Position numbers and translations under genes: made by a program. Positions 7,695 through 16,021 of a stretch of DNA of 28,630 nucleotides are shown in pieces (positions within the stretch are counted from its first letter, which is position 1; each line of letters begins with the position of its first letter). The stretch lies in assembly GCA_050954885.1 (NCBI GenBank), contig JBPBPI010000108.1, forward strand, positions 1 to 28,630, written 5' to 3'. This stretch comes from JBPBPI01 sp050954885 (GTDB lineage: Bacteria > Pseudomonadota > Alphaproteobacteria > Caedimonadales > Caedimonadaceae). Under the pieces are notes generated by a model, which did not search any database, was not told the origin of the DNA, and was given only the letters and a program-made list of their open reading frames with translations.

Positions 7695-10190
7695 ATGGTA
7701 TACAATTTTCAAAAGTTCTTTAAAAAATATGCTTATCGATGTGGCGGATTTTTTCTTGCCTTACTATCAGCTTTTCTTACCCTTAGTTTTTTAAGCTATG
7801 ATCGTTCAGACCCGTCATGGAATACAGCTGTTGAAGGTGTGGTGCAAAATTTAGGTGGATTAAAAGGTGCGATTTGGGCCGATCTTATGCACCAACTTTT
7901 TGGTAAAACTTGTTTAATTGGGATTTTACTTTTGGGTGCTCTAGGCGTTCAACTTTTATTCACGCAAACTTTTCGTCTATTTTTTTTAAGGTTATTTTGT
8001 CTTCCTTTGACACAATGGATTTTAAGCATATTTGCTGCTTCAACAATTATGTTTAAAGAGTCAAGCGGTGCCATTGGTCTTATGAGTTTTAATTTTTTAG
8101 AAGCAAAGTGGCATTTGCTGCCATCTCGCATTCATCCTTTCTTTCTAACCTTGATACTTTTTTGTTTTGTGTGCGTACTTATCAGATTTATATTTGCTTT
8201 AAAATTTTATCAATTCAAACAATCAGGTCAGTTTTTAGCCAAAAAAATGTTTGACATGATGCATTATGTGCGTTTCATCGGCAATAAAACACCAAATTTT
8301 ATGACGTCTGCTTGTGATGTTATGGATAAAATGAGTGTCAATTTTAAACAATCAAAAATTTCAAAATCTTTTGATGTTCATCCAAATTTGACACAGACCC
8401 CTTATTTTGACAAAAATGATTTTAAGCAACTTGAGCAAGATATTAAAACGTCAACCAATCCTTTTGATTCCGCTTCTCTTGAATCTTCTTCATCTCTCGT
8501 TCGTCAACATAATGATTTTGAGGCTGAATCAATTCCCAACCTATCACCCTCTTCTGATTTCAGTGCAATTGCCGAAACATTGAATAGACAAAAACCATTT
8601 ACACAACCAGATATTCAGAAAAATTCGCCTCAAATTCAAGAATCAATTCAGCGAGTGTCAGAAATACCAAAAGGTAAAGCTGTTCTAAAAGAGCTGGATT
8701 TGGAATGTAAATATCAACTTCCTGCCCTTAATTTATTAAGTCCACCACCCAAAGAAAATCTTGAATCCACCGTTAATGAATCCCTTCTTTTAGAAAATGC
8801 TCGATTGTTGATGAGTGTTCTAGAAGATTTTGGTATCCGAGGTGAAGTCACAAAAGTTCATCCAGGGCCTGTCGTTACTTTGTATGAACTGATTCCGGCG
8901 CCTGGCATCAAAGCGTCTCGTGTCATTGGACTTGCGGACGATATCGCGCGCTCCATGAGTGCATTATCTACTCGTATTGCGGTTATCCCTGGTCACAATG
9001 CCATCGGCATTGAACTGCCTAATAAAATTCGCCAAACCGTGTATTTGCAAGAGCTGTTAACTAGTCCTGAATATGAAGCTGTGGGGCCAAAACTTCCTTT
9101 GGCTTTGGGTAAAAATATTGGGGGTGAGCCAGTGATTGCGGACCTTACACGTATGCCTCATCTTCTAGTCGCAGGCACGACAGGGGCGGGTAAATCGGTT
9201 GCCATCAATACCATGATTTTGTCATTGCTTTATCATCTGTCTCCTGAACGTTGTCGTTTTATCATGATTGATCCCAAAATGCTTGAGTTATCAGTTTACG
9301 ACGGTATCCCGCATCTTTTGTCTCCTGTGGTAACAGATCCCAAAAAGGCTGTTTTTGCGTTGAAATGGACTGTTAAAGAAATGGAAGATCGCTATCGTGC
9401 CATGTCAAAGTTGGGTGTGCGTAATATTGAAGGATATAATGTTCGATTGGCTCAAGCTCATGCCGATGGCGAGGTACTGACACGCCAAGTGCAAACCGGT
9501 TTCGATACCGAGACAGGACAACCTATCTTTGAATCCCAGCCCTTAAGTACGACATCTCTTCCTTATATCGTCGTCGTGGTTGATGAAATGGCAGATCTTA
9601 TGCTGGTGGCTGGTAAAGATATTGAGACCACAGTTCAAAGATTGGCACAGATGGCACGTGCGGCGGGAATTCATTTGATCATGGCCACACAGCGTCCATC
9701 GGTCGATGTTATCACAGGAACCATTAAAGCTAACTTCCCAACACGTATCAGCTTTCAAGTAACGTCACGTTTTGACAGTCGTACAATTTTAGGTGAACAA
9801 GGTGCTGAGCAATTATTGGGCCGAGGAGATATGCTTTATATGGAAGCCGGTGGTAAAATTCAACGTGTCCATGGCCCTTTTGTCAGCGATAAAGAAGTTG
9901 AACATGTGGTCAATTTCCTTAAGTTACAAGCAACACCTGATTATATTGAATCCATCACCGAGGAAGATACCGATGTCTCGATGGTATCATCAGGGCCCTC
10001 TGACGATAAAGAAAGTGCTTTATACCAACAAGCTCTTCAATTAATTCGACGTGAACAAAAAGCGTCAACCAGCTTCGTTCAACGACATTTGCGCATTGGA
10101 TATAACAGTGCGGCACGCATCATTGAACAGATGGAAAATGAAGGCGTCATCAGCGCCCCCAATCATAAAGGAAAACGAGATGTTTTATAA
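7695..10190 (+). CDS. ftsK: DNA translocase FtsK
   Basis: Septal DNA pump that clears the terminus region and couples chromosome dimer resolution to division. The 831 residues have the family layout. Four hydrophobic segments (about 17-34, 72-92, 105-120, 147-168) form the membrane anchor. A polar Ser/Gln-rich linker runs to about residue 370. The motor domain has Walker A GTTGAGKS (494-501) and Walker B IVVVVDE (Asp630-Glu631). The C-terminal gamma winged helix (about 765-831) contains LIRREQKASTSFVQRHLRIG and ends NHKGKRDVL. The start at 7695 directly follows an in-frame TAA (see the mini-ORF entry). The end overlaps lolA by 11 bases, so the two are translationally linked. Confidence 0.97.
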   Translation: MVYNFQKFFKKYAYRCGGFFLALLSAFLTLSFLSYDRSDPSWNTAVEGVVQNLGGLKGAIWADLMHQLFGKTCLIGILLLGALGVQLLFTQTFRLFFLRLFCLPLTQWILSIFAASTIMFKESSGAIGLMSFNFLEAKWHLLPSRIHPFFLTLILFCFVCVLIRFIFALKFYQFKQSGQFLAKKMFDMMHYVRFIGNKTPNFMTSACDVMDKMSVNFKQSKISKSFDVHPNLTQTPYFDKNDFKQLEQDIKTSTNPFDSASLESSSSLVRQHNDFEAESIPNLSPSSDFSAIAETLNRQKPFTQPDIQKNSPQIQESIQRVSEIPKGKAVLKELDLECKYQLPALNLLSPPPKENLESTVNESLLLENARLLMSVLEDFGIRGEVTKVHPGPVVTLYELIPAPGIKASRVIGLADDIARSMSALSTRIAVIPGHNAIGIELPNKIRQTVYLQELLTSPEYEAVGPKLPLALGKNIGGEPVIADLTRMPHLLVAGTTGAGKSVAINTMILSLLYHLSPERCRFIMIDPKMLELSVYDGIPHLLSPVVTDPKKAVFALKWTVKEMEDRYRAMSKLGVRNIEGYNVRLAQAHADGEVLTRQVQTGFDTETGQPIFESQPLSTTSLPYIVVVVDEMADLMLVAGKDIETTVQRLAQMARAAGIHLIMATQRPSVDVITGTIKANFPTRISFQVTSRFDSRTILGEQGAEQLLGRGDMLYMEAGGKIQRVHGPFVSDKEVEHVVNFLKLQATPDYIESITEEDTDVSMVSSGPSDDKESALYQQALQLIRREQKASTSFVQRHLRIGYNSAARIIEQMENEGVISAPNHKGKRDVL

Positions 10191-10830
10191 AACCTTAACG
10201 AAAATGACGGAAAAAATGATTTTGAGAAAATTTTTAGCATTAACAATGATTTTTATTATGTCATCTATATCGCCTCTTTGGTCCACATCTGTTGAAATGA
10301 CACAAACCCAATGGTTGAAAAAAATTGAAACTTATATGAACAGCGCGCGAACTTGGGAAGCCAATTTTGAACAACTTAATCCCAATGGCAGTCTTTATGA
10401 AGGTAAATTTTATCTACAACGCCCGGGTCGCATGCGCCTTGTTTATACGTATCCCAAAGATCAACTTATGTTGGCAGACGGAAAATGGCTGATTGTCCAC
10501 GATCCGTCCAATGACGAATTAACCACTTTGGCACTTAAAGAAACGCCAGCTGATTTTTTTCTCAAAGATAAAATTGATTTTTCAGAAGGTGTCACCGTTC
10601 AAGATTTTGATATTGACGAAGGTTTAATACGGGTGACAATTGTGCGCACTGATGAGCCAGATGCGGGCAACTTAACGTTGACATTTTTACAATCCCCCCT
10701 TCGCCTGATTCAATGGACGACAGTTGATGCGAATTATCTTAAGACAGTGATTAATTTGAAAAATCTTCGTGTGGGTAAAACGTATGAAGCAAATTTCTTT
10801 ACTTTTAATCGACCTGAACTTTTGAAATAA
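10180..10830 (+). CDS. lolA: Outer-membrane lipoprotein carrier protein LolA
   Basis: Periplasmic chaperone that carries lipoproteins from LolCDE to the outer membrane. The frame is open from 10051, but the ATG at 10180 is chosen because it follows AAAGGA at a suitable distance, overlaps the ftsK stop by 11 bases and puts a signal peptide at the N-terminus (basic stretch, then LALTMIFIMSSISPLWS). That gives 216 residues, normal for LolA. The mature part shows the family pattern: WLKKIETYMNSARTWEANFEQ, GKFYLQRPGRMRLVY, and DGKWLIVHDPSNDELTT. The alphaproteobacterial ftsK-lolA pairing supports the call. A hairpin terminator follows immediately. Confidence 0.9.
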   Translation: MFYKTLTKMTEKMILRKFLALTMIFIMSSISPLWSTSVEMTQTQWLKKIETYMNSARTWEANFEQLNPNGSLYEGKFYLQRPGRMRLVYTYPKDQLMLADGKWLIVHDPSNDELTTLALKETPADFFLKDKIDFSEGVTVQDFDIDEGLIRVTIVRTDEPDAGNLTLTFLQSPLRLIQWTTVDANYLKTVINLKNLRVGKTYEANFFTFNRPELLK

Positions 10831-10840
10831 TCTCATAAAA

Positions 10841-10875
10841 AAACCTCATGTCAATATAACTTTGATATGAGGTTT
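10841..10875. terminator. Bidirectional intrinsic terminator
   Basis: AAACCTCAT (10841-10849) pairs with ATGAGGTTT (10867-10875) across a 17-base loop. T-rich sequence follows on the plus strand (ATTTTT), and the run of A before the stem gives a T-run for the minus strand. It lies between convergent lolA and the gene at 10887-11579 and can serve both. Confidence 0.75.
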
Positions 10876-10886
10876 ATTTTTAAACT

Positions 10887-11579
10887 TTAAACAGTTTCTT
10901 CTGATTTAGGTGTAAATTTTTTCACAAGGTTCGTACTCATCATTTTAAAATATGATACAGGATCATCGACGCTTTTTGTAAAACGACCAAGCATGCTGAC
11001 TTCATCATAATTTTTTATATAAGATTCATATTTAGCGGAATTGATGATATTTGAAATGCCATAACATGTAAGCGTCACACCACCAATCGCCATAGAGGCA
11101 ATTCTGAAAGCGCCAATATTTTCATCATCAATCATGCTATAAGCATTGGCAACACCCCAAAAAGTAGCAGGTCCTCCAAAAACATTCAAAAGAACGTTCA
11201 TTCCTAAACAAACGGTAATTGCTGGCACAAAAATCATATTTTCAGCTATTCTAGAGACCGTAGACCGAGAGTCAAAATTTTCTCTTTCATTATTTGATAA
11301 AGACAAACTATAAAGGCCATCTTTGACATATTGAATATATCCGTGAGGTTCGTCTGCAAACCTTCCAGATTTTGGTGATGTATTTGGTGAGACATTGAGT
11401 GATACATTTGGTGATGTATTTATAGATTCATGACGTTCTTTTTGCTGAGATGATAAGGATATCGAATAAAATCCATCTCGAACATTTTCAAAAGCGCTAT
11501 TTGATGCATGTACAGTATTAATTGACTCCAAAGTGTACAGTGAAAATAAAAAAGATGTTATTATTGTAAATTTTTTCAT
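10887..11579 (-). CDS. Hypothetical secreted or membrane protein with internal repeats
   Basis: I do not recognise a family. The 230-residue product begins with a clear signal peptide (KKFTIITSFLFSLYTLES, cleavage plausible after HAS at 24-26). Two copies of a roughly 20-residue motif follow: FENVRDGFYSISLSSQQKER (30-49) and IQYVKDGLYSLSLSNNERE (82-100), sharing V-[RK]-D-G-[FL]-Y-S-[IL]-S-L-S. Between them lies a tetrapeptide repeat N-[TV]-S-[PL] encoded by a 12-base tandem repeat. Residues about 115-137 and 158-180 are hydrophobic and may cross a membrane. The C-terminal 50 residues are charged. It is monocistronic, convergent with lolA and preceded by an AT-rich spacer. A surface or exported host-interaction protein is a guess from the architecture only. 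Confidence 0.75.
   Translation of the reverse strand: MKKFTIITSFLFSLYTLESINTVHASNSAFENVRDGFYSISLSSQQKERHESINTSPNVSLNVSPNTSPKSGRFADEPHGYIQYVKDGLYSLSLSNNERENFDSRSTVSRIAENMIFVPAITVCLGMNVLLNVFGGPATFWGVANAYSMIDDENIGAFRIASMAIGGVTLTCYGISNIINSAKYESYIKNYDEVSMLGRFTKSVDDPVSYFKMMSTNLVKKFTPKSEETV
11371..11418 (-). repeat. 12-base tandem repeat, four units, in coding sequence
   Basis: Four consecutive 12-base units read on the plus strand as TTTGGTGATGTA, TTTGGTGAGACA, TTGAGTGATACA and TTTGGTGATGTA; units 1 and 4 are identical. On the coding (minus) strand they encode the tetrapeptide N-[TV]-S-[PL] four times. The unit length is a multiple of three, so gain or loss of a unit would keep the frame. Confidence 0.85.
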
Positions 11580-12023
11580 AATATAAGTCCTATTTAAATA
11601 TTTATTTATTATTATTGTTTTTTTAAAAACAATATATTTATAGTTTTATATATTTTACTAAATTTATTAATTTTATATTGACAAATACTTACGTATTTAT
11701 GTTTTTTTTGTATTATTTTTTAATTTTAATTTTAATATGACTTTTAAATGACAGTGAAGACAAAAAATTGAACTTTTTGTCATTATATTATTATACTAGC
11801 ACTCTGTTTTTGCAATTCTATTAAATAATTAAAATTAAACGCTATTTAATTTTCTATAAGAGTTTATTTCAAATAAAATAATTATTAAGTATATAAAAAA
11901 GTTTTATAATAAAAAATGTAAATCTATATGTACATTTAATGATAAATTAAAATAAATTTTTTCTTTTGAGTAACAAGAAAATATAAAAAATTAAACTGAT
12001 CTGTAAGGGATTTTTTTATAGGG
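11580..12023. other. AT-rich intergenic spacer
   Basis: No gene is visible in this very AT-rich stretch between the divergent 10887-11579 gene and nfuA. It holds a near-palindrome ATTGTTTTTT/TAAAAACAAT in the first 55 bases, upstream of the minus-strand gene, and a hairpin GACAAAAA / TTTTTGTC at 11759-11781 with a 7-base loop. Neither has a convincing downstream U-tract. Promoter sequences for the minus-strand gene must lie here, but AT richness makes them impossible to single out by eye. Confidence 0.5.
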
Positions 12024-12051
12024 TTGACATATTGATTTATTCGTCCATAAT
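12024..12051 (+). promoter_or_regulatory. Sigma70-type promoter of nfuA
   Basis: A perfect -35 TTGACA (12024-12029), a 16-base spacer and a -10 CATAAT (12046-12051). It lies 40 bases ahead of the nfuA ATG, which has AAAGGA at 12081-12086. Confidence 0.7.
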
Positions 12052-12091
12052 TCAGTTTATTATAAACAAGATCTAGTGAGAAAGGATATTA

Positions 12092-12631
12092 ATGTTCATT
12101 CAGACTGAAGACACACCAAATCCAGAAACACTTAAGTTTTTGCCTGGTAAAGTTGTGATGCCCTCAGGCACTGTTGACTTTCCAAACTCACAATCTGCTC
12201 AACGTTCTCCTCTGGCACAAAATATTTTTAAAACTCAGGGTATTCAGAGAGTATTTTTTGGACATAATTTTATTTCTGTGACAAAAGAGACCAATATTGA
12301 CTGGCCAACCTTAAAACCAATGGTTTTAGGCAAAATCATGGAACACTTTATGGTCCATGATTCGGTTCAAGTTCAAGAAGAAATATCTGAACAGGTTGAA
12401 CTTTCTGATATCGAAAAAGAAATTAAAGAACTCATTGAAACCCGTATTCGTCCGGCTGTTGCGATGGATGGAGGCGATATTGTCTTTCATCAATTTAAAG
12501 ACGGCATTGTGACACTTGAAATGCGAGGGGCTTGTTCTAATTGCCCCAGCTCCACCGCAACTTTAAAATCAGGGATTGAAAATATGCTGAAGCATTATAT
12601 TCCTGAAGTTCAAGAAGTTTGCGCTCTCTAA
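12092..12631 (+). CDS. nfuA: NfuA/NifU-type Fe-S cluster carrier protein
   Basis: Delivers [4Fe-4S] clusters to apo-proteins. The 179 residues comprise an N-terminal Nfu domain (FIQTEDTPNPETLKFLPGK at the start) and a C-terminal NifU domain from about residue 107, with RPAVAMDGGDI and the cluster-binding Cys148-x-x-Cys151 (CSNC). Length and layout match the alphaproteobacterial and mitochondrial NFU1 type rather than the enterobacterial NfuA with its degenerate A-type domain. The ATG follows AAAGGA by 5 bases and a near-consensus promoter lies upstream. The glucosaminidase gene starts 32 bases downstream on the same strand, so co-transcription is possible. Confidence 0.92.
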   Translation: MFIQTEDTPNPETLKFLPGKVVMPSGTVDFPNSQSAQRSPLAQNIFKTQGIQRVFFGHNFISVTKETNIDWPTLKPMVLGKIMEHFMVHDSVQVQEEISEQVELSDIEKEIKELIETRIRPAVAMDGGDIVFHQFKDGIVTLEMRGACSNCPSSTATLKSGIENMLKHYIPEVQEVCAL

Positions 12632-12663
12632 AATTTTCCCTTTAATAACCAAGGTTGTGATGA

Positions 12664-13563
12664 ATGACTCAAAAGCTTAATTCTTTTAAATGGTATGTTT
12701 TAGGACATCGATTCTCAATTGCCAGTATTTTCTGTATGATCATACATTTGTATGCTTCAGTTCTCTGGCCTTTTATTAAAACTTCTCAAGTTACTTCTCA
12801 ACTTGCATCTTTTTATAAACCTGATGTGTCGGAATCAATTACAATTACTGTAAAATCAGATGTAAAAAATTCTTACGAGCCAATTAAGCCTCAAAAAGAC
12901 TCTTTTGAAATTTCTAGAGCCTCTTCTAAAAGATTTTCTCCTTCCTTAAGTTACATCACCAACATCAGCTCGCGCAAAGAGACTTTTGTTAAAAATTTAT
13001 TGCCAGCCATTTTGGTTCATAATGAACAGGTACTCAGCGATCGCAAATATTTATTGGAACTTAAAAAGCTTAAAGATTCAGGAAAGTTTTTAAGCACAGA
13101 ACAAAATCGTTGGCTAAAACAATTGGCTCTAAAATACAAATTTGACCGGGTCACATTTTCAGATCTTTTAAAACGTGTTGATGTTATCCCACCTTCTTTG
13201 GCATTGGGTCAAGCCGTGGTTGAAACAGGATGGGGGGGGTCTATTGCTGCTCAACGTTTTAATTCACCTTTTGGTATGATGAAGACAGCACGTATGGTCT
13301 ATACTTATGAATCTTTACAAGAAAGTGTCAGCCATTACATTCATAATTTAAACACTCATCCGGCTTATATGTCGATGCGCACCATTCGAGCAGATCTAAG
13401 ATCTTCTGGTGACAAACTTTGTTCCCTTAAATTGGTCCATGGTATTGGAAGATATTCTGAAATTGGTCATGCTTATATTTCTCGTGTCAAGAAAATCATA
13501 GAATCTTTTAAATTGCAACATTATGACAAAGCGAAATTAGAATCTTCTTATCAAAAATTATAG
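12664..13563 (+). CDS. Membrane-anchored glucosaminidase-domain protein (Bax-like)
   Basis: A putative peptidoglycan hydrolase of the Bax / GH73 glucosaminidase type. The 299-residue protein has a hydrophobic N-terminal segment (about 17-37) that should anchor it in the inner membrane or act as an uncleaved signal, then a poorly conserved linker. The catalytic domain covers about residues 150-280: DVIPPSLALGQAVVETGWG with the probable catalytic Glu187, then FNSPFGMM, SVSHYIHNLNTHPAY, and GIGRYSEIGHAYISRVKKII. This order is characteristic of Bax-like proteins. The start is ATG 12664 behind AAGG. It ends 4 bases from the stop of a convergent gene. The exact bond cleaved cannot be told from sequence. 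Confidence 0.85.
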   Translation: MTQKLNSFKWYVLGHRFSIASIFCMIIHLYASVLWPFIKTSQVTSQLASFYKPDVSESITITVKSDVKNSYEPIKPQKDSFEISRASSKRFSPSLSYITNISSRKETFVKNLLPAILVHNEQVLSDRKYLLELKKLKDSGKFLSTEQNRWLKQLALKYKFDRVTFSDLLKRVDVIPPSLALGQAVVETGWGGSIAAQRFNSPFGMMKTARMVYTYESLQESVSHYIHNLNTHPAYMSMRTIRADLRSSGDKLCSLKLVHGIGRYSEIGHAYISRVKKIIESFKLQHYDKAKLESSYQKL

Positions 13564-13567
13564 ATTT

Positions 13568-14488
13568 TTATTTTATGGTGGGGTGGATTATCCACTCTTC
13601 AAGTATAGTCAAGCTTTTGGCAGCTGTATCACCGATACGCTGACCAAATTGGCTTTTTTGAAAAATCTTTTTAAAAATTACCAGAGGCCAAGAACTTCGC
13701 AAAAGATAGAAAGTAATAAACCCTACGGTCAGGGGTCTTAAAGCCAACCATAAAAAATCAACAGATGTAGATTGACTCAAAAAAATACAACATACTGTTA
13801 AAATCCAGGTTAATAAAAACAAAGGCGTGGTTAGATCATAAAACACTTTCATCAAAGTTGATTTATGGAACGATTTGGTTTTTCTTCTTTGCAAAAATCG
13901 TGCTGAATCTAAAGCTTTTTCAGTAATTTGCTTTTTAAAATCAACAAACCAATATTGTAAAACAAGACCAAGCATTATCTTAAATCCGAGCAATATCAAT
14001 ACTAAAACCCATAAATTTTGACCTTCAAATCCAACCTTTAAACAGAATTTTTTAATTAAATCTGCGGTATTTATCAAAAAAGTCATGCCGAAGATCAAAC
14101 CATATGTGATAAATGGTTGAAAAAATCCCCAGACACACAAAAAACTCATGCTCAAGATAGATCCTATACGATTTCTTCCCCCCACTAAAATACCCAAAGC
14201 GTAAAGACATCCTTGCATCACGATGCTTATCATAGGCCCCAAAGAATTTGTTGAGGGAAACATGCTTTTAAGTATAGCGGTCACAACCGAGGCTTCGAAG
14301 ATACATCGTGCTGCTACCTTTCGATCTAATTGTTTTTGACTCAAATTTTGTAAAAACAATCCTTGATTGATCGCCAGAATATGACCTCGAAAGGGAATTT
14401 TGAAAGCATGAAGCAGTGATCCTAGGCCAATTTCAACCACTGATAAAGAGACTGCGGTGTCTGTGACATCTTGAAGTTCTGTCGACAT
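13568..14488 (-). CDS. Polytopic membrane protein of unknown function
   Basis: A 306-residue integral membrane protein I cannot assign to a family. The N-terminal third contains SLSVVEIGLGSLLHAFKIPFRGHILAINQ, a segment that vaguely recalls small transporter S-components, but this is a weak impression. Hydrophobic segments lie at about 66-77, 86-103, 108-140, 160-180, 222-238 and 246-272, giving roughly six or seven spans. A basic cytoplasmic-type loop (about 184-212, QRRKTKSFHKS) separates two halves. It is convergent with the glucosaminidase gene (4 bases between stops) and divergent from the cytochrome b gene. A transporter role is only a possibility. Confidence 0.7.
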   Translation of the reverse strand: MSTELQDVTDTAVSLSVVEIGLGSLLHAFKIPFRGHILAINQGLFLQNLSQKQLDRKVAARCIFEASVVTAILKSMFPSTNSLGPMISIVMQGCLYALGILVGGRNRIGSILSMSFLCVWGFFQPFITYGLIFGMTFLINTADLIKKFCLKVGFEGQNLWVLVLILLGFKIMLGLVLQYWFVDFKKQITEKALDSARFLQRRKTKSFHKSTLMKVFYDLTTPLFLLTWILTVCCIFLSQSTSVDFLWLALRPLTVGFITFYLLRSSWPLVIFKKIFQKSQFGQRIGDTAAKSLTILEEWIIHPTIK

Positions 14489-14515
14489 AAAAAGCCCAAC
14501 TGTTTTTTATATTTT

Positions 14516-14533
14516 TATAATAGGTAGATCTAC
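14516..14533. promoter_or_regulatory. Palindrome beside a TATAAT box in a divergent promoter region
   Basis: The perfect 10-base palindrome GTAGATCTAC (14524-14533) lies 3 bases from TATAAT (14516-14521), in the 150-base spacer between the membrane-protein gene and the cytochrome b gene. It could be an operator, but I see no second copy. Confidence 0.25.
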
Positions 14534-14638
14534 TTAAACAGTATCCCAAGTTGAAATCTATTTCTTTTTATTGTAATTTTATTTTAATTAATTTGTTAAA
14601 TACCAAAAATAATAAAGATCATAACAGGAAGAATTATT

Positions 14639-15229
14639 TTGTTGGCGCCCACCATACATCCTCTTTGGATTCGTCTAACCCATTGGATCAATGCGGCGGC
14701 GGTGATCATCATGATTTTAAGCGGATGGCGCATTTATAACGCCTCACCTTTATTTGATTTTGAATTTCCACCGCAAATAACCATTGGTCTTGGCCTTGCG
14801 GGGGCACTTCAATGGCATTTTGCCGCCATGTGGCTGTTATGTATCAATGGCGTGATCTATTTGACTCTCAATATTTTAACGGGGCGTTTAGCCAAACAAT
14901 TTTTTCCTCTGCACCCTCGAGAATTTTTTCAGGATTTAATAGCCGCAGTTACAGGAAAATTATCCCATGGTAATTTAAAAAATTATAATGCTGTACAAAA
15001 AGCTGCTTATTTATTTGTTATCATTGACATCACGATTTTAATTTTATCTGGCTTAGTGCTTTGGAAATCGGTTCAATTTCCTTGGCTGCGGGAACTATTG
15101 GGTGGCTATGAGACTGCCCGACGCATTCATTTTGTTGCCATGGCTGGCATGGTAGGATTCTTTTTGGTTCACATCATCATGACCATGCTTGTTCCCCGAA
15201 CTTTGGTGGCCATGATTCGCGGAGATTGA
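14639..15229 (+). CDS. Cytochrome b-type membrane subunit
   Basis: A 196-residue diheme cytochrome b561 / hydrogenase-b-type membrane protein, expected to pass electrons between the quinone pool and a periplasmic partner. Four membrane spans are visible, with candidate heme ligands in LTHWINAAAVIIMILSGW (span 1), WHFAAMWLLCINGVIYL (span 2) and RIHFVAMAGMVGFFLVHI (span 4). The start is TTG (14639 or the next codon 14642), because AGGAAG at 14626-14631 is well placed for it and no ATG lies near. The stop is one base ahead of the ATG of the molybdopterin oxidoreductase gene, so the two are made together and probably form one complex. Confidence 0.85.
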   Translation: MLAPTIHPLWIRLTHWINAAAVIIMILSGWRIYNASPLFDFEFPPQITIGLGLAGALQWHFAAMWLLCINGVIYLTLNILTGRLAKQFFPLHPREFFQDLIAAVTGKLSHGNLKNYNAVQKAAYLFVIIDITILILSGLVLWKSVQFPWLRELLGGYETARRIHFVAMAGMVGFFLVHIIMTMLVPRTLVAMIRGD

Positions 15230-15230
15230 G

Positions 15231-16004
15231 ATGTCTAAATTACCTTCTGAGTTAAAAAGTTACCGACAAGAAATTATCAACGCCGCTGAATCAGAATTAA
15301 AAGATGCGTCAAGGCGTCGTTTTTTAGGCAATGCTTTAACCCTGGGCAGTTTATCGATGATATCAGGTGTGGCACTGACAAACGAATTTTCTGTTGAAAA
15401 AATGTTAAAACGGATGTCACAATTCAACGATGGTGCCCAAGGATTTTTATTTAACTCTCATCAATTGGCGCCCACCTATCCTGAGTCCATGATCACACGA
15501 CCCTTCCCTTTCAATGCTTATTATGACTTAGACAAAGTACCGCATGTCGACGGCGATCAATTCTTACTTGAGGTTACCGGGCTTGTGGACAATAAAACGC
15601 CTTGGACACTGGCACAGTTAAATCAGTTGCCTCAAACCAGTCAGATCACGCGTCATATTTGCGTCGAAGGGTGGAGTGCTATTGGCAATTGGGGCGGTAT
15701 TGTTTTTTCAGAATTTTTAAAACGAATTGGCGCTGATACCACGGCCAAATATATTGCCTTTAAATGTGCTGACGATTATTTCACCAGCATCGATATGGCC
15801 ACCGCGCTTCATCCTCAAACCTTGCTGACCTTTAGGTTTGACAATAAAATTTTACCTGCTCGCTATGGCTTTCCCATGAAACTTCGGATGCCCACCAAAC
15901 TTGGCTATAAAAATCCCAAGCACATTACAAGCATTACCATCACCAATGTTTACAGCAGTGGTTATTGGGAAGAAAAGAATTATAATTGGTTCGGCGGCAG
16001 TTAA
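15231..16004 (+). CDS. Tat-exported molybdopterin-dependent oxidoreductase
   Basis: A 257-residue protein of the sulfite oxidase/MsrP (YedY) superfamily. A twin-arginine signal, SRRRFLG (28-34) followed by a hydrophobic stretch to about residue 50, predicts Tat export. The molybdenum-cofactor segment is RHICVEGWSAIGNWGG, with Cys144 as the likely metal ligand. Downstream, FRFDNKILPARYGFPMKLRMPTK (split here: LPARYGFPMKLRMP) and GYWEEKNYNW are typical of this clan. The partner membrane subunit is the adjacent cytochrome b, not a YedZ-type heme protein. The ribosome binding site GGAG lies inside the end of the upstream gene. The natural substrate is unknown. Confidence 0.9.
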   Translation: MSKLPSELKSYRQEIINAAESELKDASRRRFLGNALTLGSLSMISGVALTNEFSVEKMLKRMSQFNDGAQGFLFNSHQLAPTYPESMITRPFPFNAYYDLDKVPHVDGDQFLLEVTGLVDNKTPWTLAQLNQLPQTSQITRHICVEGWSAIGNWGGIVFSEFLKRIGADTTAKYIAFKCADDYFTSIDMATALHPQTLLTFRFDNKILPARYGFPMKLRMPTKLGYKNPKHITSITITNVYSSGYWEEKNYNWFGGS

Positions 16005-16021
16005 TTTTTTAGAAAGACGAA

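Noticed and set aside
10051..10179. Longer N-terminus for lolA starting at 10051
   Set aside because: It would lie entirely within the ftsK gamma-domain coding sequence in another frame and would bury the signal peptide behind 43 extra residues.
11759..11781. Hairpin GACAAAAA / TTTTTGTC as a terminator or small RNA end
   Set aside because: The stem is mostly A-T, no U-tract follows on either strand and such pairs are expected by chance in this AT-rich spacer.
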